Shown here: in pieces, positions 59,532 to 64,000 of the stretch
Layout of the letters: each line of letters begins with the position of its first letter
Numbering within the stretch: the stretch's first letter is position 1
Assembly (NCBI RefSeq): GCF_032854445.1
Contig: NC_088302.1
Coordinates: 558,001-622,000 of the forward strand
Direction of reading: 5' to 3'
Source of the DNA: Liolophura sinensis
Taxonomy: Eukaryota; Mollusca; Polyplacophora; Chitonida; Chitonidae
DNA: 64,000 nt
Translations under genes and position numbers: made by a program
Notes under the pieces: model-generated
What the model saw: only the letters and a program-made list of their open reading frames with translations
Told to the model about the DNA's origin: nothing
The model's database searches: none

Positions 59532-59714
59532 ATGAATAATCATTACAAAAAAGTCACCCACAGCATGTTTGAAGACGGACGCGTCAACGCGGGCCGGCTG
59601 CTCGTGCTGAAGCTCTTCACCAACGACGTGTGCGCTTCGGTGGTGTACCCCGAGCCCATCCGGCAGTATTATGAAAACCGGCTGCTGCCCGAGCTAATGA
59701 GGCAACAACCCTAA
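59532..59714 (+). pseudogene. Short ORF with a BH1-like motif (Bcl-2 family candidate)
   Basis: Sixty codons, ATG to stop. The segment MFEDGRVNAGRLLVL resembles the BH1 motif of Bcl-2 family proteins (typically F-x-DG-x-N-W-GR), with Ala in place of the usual Trp. A full Bcl-2 fold needs about 150 residues, so this would be a C-terminal fragment or a decayed copy. Codon use and GC content match the element to its right rather than the host sequence on its left. Confidence in the family is low. Confidence 0.35.
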
Positions 59715-59725
59715 CCCCCAGAACA

Positions 59726-60208
59726 TCATTCGGAAGGAGCGTTTTTCAGCCCTTGCCGAGCTAGTTTTTGGCCGCGATCTATAAGCTGTTTTTTCGTGCT
59801 TTCATCGATCTCTACGGCGTTGAATGTCTTACGAGACTTAGCGCGTATCTCCTGCTTCAGATCAGAGTAGTTATTGAGCTCCTGAACGACTTGCCTGTAC
59901 GTGAAGTGGGCGGCTAACGAATTTTCCGGCGGCATTTAGGACACCGCAAGCTATGGCCGCAGCTTCCATAGCTAAGACAGCAGGGGCTGCAATTATTGTT
60001 GTGAGTAGTCCACACCTGCAACCCCTAGTCCCAAACCGGCCGTGAGCATGGCCGAATCAAGGGCCTCGGCGGCTAAGACACCGCGCCGGTACTTTTTGTA
60101 CAAGGCCCGGCGGAGATCTCGCTCAGATTCAAGCTGCCTCTGTATTTCGCTGATATACTGCAGGCGATGGGCGTGCGCCACACCCTCCGGGCTCCGGGGG
60201 GTTTTCAA
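59726..60208 (-). pseudogene. Coiled-coil / hydrophobic protein of unknown function, frame-broken
   Basis: An N-terminal charged helix-rich part (RLQYISEIQRQLESERDLRRALYKKYRR at 60160-60080, given here only in part of its length) leads into a Gly/Ala-rich hydrophobic stretch. The frame breaks near 60010 and resumes for the C-terminal part at 59935-59726, which is again charged. I recognise the general layout from uncharacterised multi-copy proteins of marine invertebrates but know no function. Confidence 0.5.
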
Positions 60209-60257
60209 ACCATCGCCACGGTCGGGGTCAAGGGGTGGTCATCCCATATTGTCCGTC

Positions 60258-61207
60258 CTACGAATCAACAACGTCGGTAAACTCTAAATCGTCATCGGGA
60301 ATACTAACACGAAAGATGCGAAGCCTTATACCGGACTCTAAATTGATGTCATTGAGACCGACATCGCTCCTGCAAAGACCCGTATATCCTCGAGAGAGCT
60401 CCGGATGACTGGATCGCCCTGGGCCTGTAATTTGATCACAAGTCTGAGCTCCTTTCCATCGTGCTCTGCAGGCCACTTTAGTCTCACCCCGGTAATCAAG
60501 GAGGAACGGCGCTGAGAGGCCACGCCAAGTATGATGTTGAAGATAAGTATAGATCCAGGGTTTATCTTCCCTACATACATACGCCTGCCGTTTTGTCTAA
60601 AAGTGATAAGGTTAAGCGCTTTATATTGTCGGCGCGCAAGGCTTTGTACTGTGGGTTGGGAAATGAAACCGTCTTCCCGCAGTTTATCCCTTCACCAGTC
60701 ACGGCGGTGGCCTGAAGTAGTGTTGAACCGCCACGAAATCTGAGGTTATTCTCACGTTTTCTGAGGTGCTCAGTTCATCTAAATGCACGAAGACTTCTTT
60801 GTGTGGGGACCCAAGTTAGGTAGATTTTCACCCTCCATAGTCCCCCCTATGGGCGCAATCCCGTCGGAGAACCCTAAGATGGGGGCAAGCTCTTGGAGTA
60901 TTATGAAGGTATTTCTAGGGAGGGTAAGGACTAAGCGGCCCGTGGCTTCATTCAATCCCAGAGAAATCCCATGCGGGCGGAATATGTCCATGTCCAGCGT
61001 ACAGACATTGTAGTAGCCCGTCGGCACTTCAACACGTTTGCCCTCAAGCAAGAAGCCCACTCCGGTTTGGATATTCACCCAGGCTGGGTAGAATGTTATC
61101 TCGCGAAGGGCGGTTTTAAGGCGGCCGTCGAGGCTGTTAAGGGCATGAGGCAGCGTGTGCTGTGCCCCATTTAGAATGTCAGACAATGTGATGAACATTT
61201 TAGCCAC
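60258..61207 (-). pseudogene. Element protein, beta-rich, virion-like candidate, broken
   Basis: The first block (61207-60779, 142 codons) starts MAKMFITLSDILNG and contains TGYYNVCTLDMDIFRPHG and LGFSDGIAP. The continuation appears in other frames at 60743-60540, 60580-60338 and 60476-60258. At least two frame breaks separate them. The composition is that of a beta-strand-rich structural protein, and its position opposite the 61.2-62.3 kb block fits a structural gene cluster. Identification as a capsid component is inference only. Confidence 0.45.
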
Positions 61208-62290
61208 GATGAACAGCGAGGCTTACAGGTTCAATAGAGAGGCCACTTACAAGGCCGGAGCATTTCATAGTATCCAAACCCACGCAGAGCAGCTCACGCG
61301 ATTTGACATTTACATCGATGAAAAGAAGGCCTTTCCAGTCCAGTTCACAGATGTGTTGGCTAAGTACCGGCTGCCACAGATAACCAGCAATGACATTGTT
61401 CGGGCCTGGAACACCAATCCTATGCAATTCTGGCAGAACCAAGTGAACTTCGCGGTCTGGTGTGCAACCACGGGCTGCGGCGTCTCTGTAAAAGACCATC
61501 TTCTCGCCCCCGATAAACAAATAGGGGCCCTGTACACGTTCCATGTGTATTACCAAGTTAGGCGGATCTTGGAAGAGATCCAGGCCCCTCCCTGCCGCAA
61601 GACAGAGCGTGGGCGGCATTCAAAGACCCCCACGACAAGAGGGCCTATGAGAGGATTTGTAGGGAATTCCGCGTAGATAAGCACACAGACTGGAGGCGCA
61701 GGGGGATGAATCACGGCCTCGGAGTGGCATATTACTATATCACGAGAACGGGCTACAGCCCCGTTGGCGATGGGACCTTCCGATCCGAGCAGGATGTCGT
61801 TCTCTAGAAAGCTTACAGCTCTCCACCTCGACTACATCCAGCAGGACGCCGAGGAGGCTTGGGGCGTCGTTCATTGCCGGCAAATCCCAAGGATTCACAC
61901 TGCCAGGCGTAGAGCGCCTAAACGATTCCATCCGGACATACGTGCGGGCTATTCTAGGCGCCCAAGCGCAAACAAGGGCGCGTATTCTAGGCACGGGCAC
62001 AGCCTTCGAAGCGCAAAAACAGTTTGCCGCGAACGTTGAAGACGCTATTTCCTCTCCGATCGACCTTCCGTATACTATCAAATGCTACCAGGACGTGCTA
62101 CAGTATGCCGGGAGCGCTGTAGACTTTGTGTATGGCATAGGCCTATATATGGCCCCCCAGCGACATGCTTCTGCAGATCGGCCATGTGGCGAACTACAAC
62201 AACAAAATCGTCGTGGCCACAGAGGACCAGATGCTAGGCGCCAGTGAGGGTGTGAACGCTAAAGTACCGCCCAATTTGCACAAGCGCGCC
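61179..62290 (+). pseudogene. Multi-copy element protein, several frameshifts
   Basis: An intact first part at 61155-61600 includes SIQTHAEQLTRFDIYIDEK, NTNPMQFWQNQVNFAVWCAT and FHVYYQVRRILEEI. After about 61600 the reading moves between frames (blocks at 61620-61800, 61860-61930, 61942-62150, 62160-62290), with an LGAQAQTRARILGTGTAFEA block and a MLLQIGHVANYNNKIVVAT block near the end. I recall this type from repeated uncharacterised proteins in cnidarian and mollusc genomes. Function unknown; a virion protein is plausible. It begins by overlapping the start of the divergent 61207 gene. Confidence 0.55.
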
Positions 62291-62420
62291 CCTTCCCACG
62301 GGATCGTTAAGCACAAGAAAGCGTCCCACCTTCCCACGTGATCGTTGAGCCACAAGGAAGCGTCCCACCTTCCCACGCTGAGCCACAAGAAAAGCGTCCC
62401 ACCACCCACCGCAGAACCCC
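62290..62420 (+). repeat. Short tandem repeat inside the element
   Basis: About three units of AAGCGTCCCACCTTCCCACG with ATCGTTGAGCCACAAGGAAG-like linkers, roughly 40 bp each. Lies between the opposed coding blocks. Confidence 0.75.
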
Positions 62421-62499
62421 TAAAGAAAACACGATGCGGAGAAGACAGCCATCGTCGTCGCTGGGGTTGGTATCGGCTTACTGCTGCTGTTGGACTATG

Positions 62500-63260
62500 C
62501 GTTAAATAATTGCGAACAGCCACGAGCATTAGGCCACCTACTGCGACGACTAGAGCCCAGACATTATCGGCCAGCCACCCAGCTGCTTTCCCGAGAAGGT
62601 TCAGTAGCCAGGACACGATACTGCCAATAATACCCGGAATCGCAGCGGCAGCCATCCCAGCCAGCTTGCCAAGGGCGCGCGCCAAGGACGAGATTCTTTT
62701 TCACCCATTCTTTAAGACCATGACCGTCGGGTGGAGGTGGCGTTGGCTGGATGCCCCCGCCGGACCCGCCAGCCAGCGACAACTTTATCGCTAGCCCCAG
62801 TGTCGAGATCGCCATCCCAATTGCCGTGAGAATGGAGACCACGGTTATTCCCTGCTCCCGGAAGAGGGTGCGGACGCGCTCGGCCAGAGTGGTATCCTTG
62901 TGTAGGATCCGATCGATCGTCTGCTTGATGCGGTGTATTTGCGTGCGCAGGGCTTCGCCGTTAAAGAGTCTGCTTCGAGCCGGGCCACCCTCTCGTCTCG
63001 AGATTCCTTATCCGGTCTTTGATCTCGCTCCGCAAGGCTTTATTATTATCATTATTATCATCAGGGACCTCCCCCAACTTCCGTTTTTCTTTTGCGATGT
63101 ACTTATCGAGACTTGACAGCTTGGCGAGGTTATTCGCGTGTTTGCCTTCCGAGGTCTGCAGTGCCTTGTCAAGCCCCAGAAGTTCTCGCATGGGAAGAGG
63201 AGGGTCGTTCATCGTCTGAAGAGCCCGCCCGACCTCACTATCCGTCAAGCTTGTTTCCAT
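62500..63260 (-). pseudogene. Multi-copy membrane-associated element protein, C-terminal part, broken
   Basis: Blocks on the minus strand: 63260-62961 (NNLAKLSSLDKYIAKEKRKL, basic/coiled-coil), about 62960-62700 (TLAERVRTLFREQG, TVVSILTAIGMAISTLGLAI, a Gly/Pro-rich linker, LKEWVKKNL) and 62690-62500 (IPGIIGSIVSWLLNLLGKAA, GWLADNVWALVVAVGGLML). The frames shift near 62960 and 62690. The order coiled-coil, hydrophobic helix, Gly/Pro linker, second amphipathic or hydrophobic helix pair is typical of a large family of uncharacterised proteins recurring in marine invertebrate genomes. Two hydrophobic segments suggest membrane interaction. Function unknown. Confidence 0.6.
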
Positions 63261-63390
63261 TATGTGGACAGCATCAGCGGCCTTTTTTCGCTGGTTGGCT
63301 TAAATCCTTCAGCTCCATGGTATCTGCCTCGGCGGCCGCGGCACCAACTTCTGAACTCGCTGTCTCCAGGCCTGCGACTTCTGCCGGAGG

Positions 63391-63861
63391 CTATGATTGC
63401 TGTTTTCTGTTTATCATTCTGCTTTCTTCTTTCCAGTCTACAAAGCCCAACTCCTTCACAACATCCCTCCCTCCCTTATTATTATTAGCGATTGTTGAGA
63501 GGGGTAGCGGTTCACCTGTTTGTTTGTTGATGATGTCCAGAAGGGGGTGGGCCACGAGTCGCAGACGCCCTTCTGTGTCAACCTTAAACTTCGTGTAATC
63601 GCGCATGACTGGTTTAAGGTCGGGATAGAAATCATCCGACTTCATGATGTTGTAATAAGATTTCACGGTGGCCACCGTCATCTCTAGTTGAAGGTTTAAG
63701 GCGGTCGCACCCCCGCTTTGTTGCTCAGGGACCTCAACACCTGCAGGGAGAGGGGTCTGTTCGTCGTCGTTGTTGACCTCTAGGGCGGCGTCGAAAGCCT
63801 GGTTATCAAAGTCAAAGTCTGCCATAATCCTCGTATTGAACATTGAAAGGTATGCCTTCAA
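63391..63861 (-). pseudogene. N-terminal part of the same multi-copy element protein
   Basis: 156 codons; the more likely start is the internal MADFDFDNQAFDAALEV at 63825. An acidic N-terminus is followed by TALNLQLEMTVATVKSYYN and FYPDLKPVMRDYTKF. The frame ends near 63391 and the sequence continues into the block starting at 63260 in another frame, so the gene seems to be one protein with at least three lesions. Confidence 0.55.
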
Positions 63862-63864
63862 TAC

Positions 63865-64000
63865 ACAATGGATGCATACGGACGCAGGCTAAACCCCTTC
63901 AGAACACTCCCTAAGCCTCTCGGGGTACAAGGTGAACGGCAATCCGTGGTTGTCACCAATAACACGAGTACGATCGTCCAGAATCAACAACTCTTGGTCC
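63865..64000 (+). CDS. Start of an element ORF, cut by the window edge
   Basis: ATG at 63865 opens a frame with no stop to the end of the window (45 codons: MDAYGRRLNPFRTLPKPLGV and on). It diverges from the 63861 start on the other strand with a gap of only 3 bp. GC content matches the element. It could be a virion protein gene, which the sequence beyond 64000 would settle. Confidence 0.45.

Larger units (their letters stand above)
59336..64000. mobile_element. Degraded virus-like (possibly Polinton-like) element, runs off the right end
   Basis: From about 59.5 kb the sequence becomes clearly more GC-rich than the rest of the window, has no introns or minisatellites, and is covered by coding blocks on both strands with almost no gaps; several are interrupted by frameshifts. 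At least three blocks belong to protein families I recall as multi-copy uncharacterised proteins in marine invertebrate genomes (corals, bivalves, brachiopods). Close packing, opposed gene blocks and a Bcl-2-like fragment fit an integrated dsDNA virus or Polinton/adintovirus-type element. No polymerase B, integrase or packaging ATPase is in view, so the class is inference. Two imperfect direct repeats at 59345-59480 (AGTATAGG.. TTGGCAAATRGAGGCCCC) may mark the left edge. Confidence 0.55.

Noticed and set aside
61200-61619. Minus-strand ORF of 139 codons
   Set aside because: Antisense to the better supported plus-strand element ORF, whose sequence has family-like blocks.
62751-63598. Plus-strand ORFs of 66-168 codons
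   Set aside because: Antisense to the minus-strand element protein with recognisable hydrophobic and coiled-coil blocks.

Overview
The window looks like a piece of a marine mollusc (or close lophotrochozoan) nuclear genome. The signs are intron-rich genes with GT-AG junctions, AT-rich non-coding DNA full of TACATGTA-type motifs, many copies of a tRNA-derived SINE of the kind widespread in bivalves and gastropods, and an extreme load of minisatellites inside introns. The organism call is inference; the gene calls rest on exon-by-exon translation with matching splice phases and comparison with remembered family members.

Layout. Positions 1-13662 hold no exon I can support and are probably a large intron of the minus-strand gene whose first coding exon lies at 13663-14001; that exon resembles the N-terminus of the histone methyltransferase ASH1L. 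About 1.2 kb away, head to head, starts a plus-strand gene of 13 coding exons (15239-33958) for the mitochondrial ribosomal GTPase mS29/DAP3, with a Walker A motif and about 439 residues. Convergent with it is a minus-strand gene of 8 coding exons (50330 down to 36927) for the 32 kDa subunit of replication protein A (RPA2): 270 residues, with conserved N-terminal phosphorylation sites, OB fold and winged helix. From 51.8 to 52.7 kb there is a long inverted-repeat (fold-back) element built of subrepeats. A two-exon minus-strand gene at 57476-55740 encodes a secreted or surface-anchored protein of the Yellow/MRJP family, with one apparent single-base frameshift. From about 59.34 kb to the end, base composition becomes GC-richer and intronless but frame-broken coding blocks pack closely on both strands. 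This looks like a degraded virus-like or Polinton-like mobile element running off the right edge.

The most striking theme is that several minisatellites are made from the host gene's own exon/intron boundaries. DAP3 exon 7 is tandemly repeated with its acceptor (128 bp unit); the DAP3 exon 12 end and splice donor are repeated about 11 more times (54 bp unit); the DAP3 stop-codon exon end is repeated about 12 times through the 3' UTR (56 bp unit). The RPA2 exon 3 acceptor plus its first 16 codons is repeated 7 times (79 bp unit), and the RPA2 exon 4 end and donor about 25 times (about 36 bp unit). Both genes therefore contain rows of decoy splice sites. ASH1L and DAP3 are also near neighbours in the human genome (1q22), so the left part of the window probably preserves ancient linkage.
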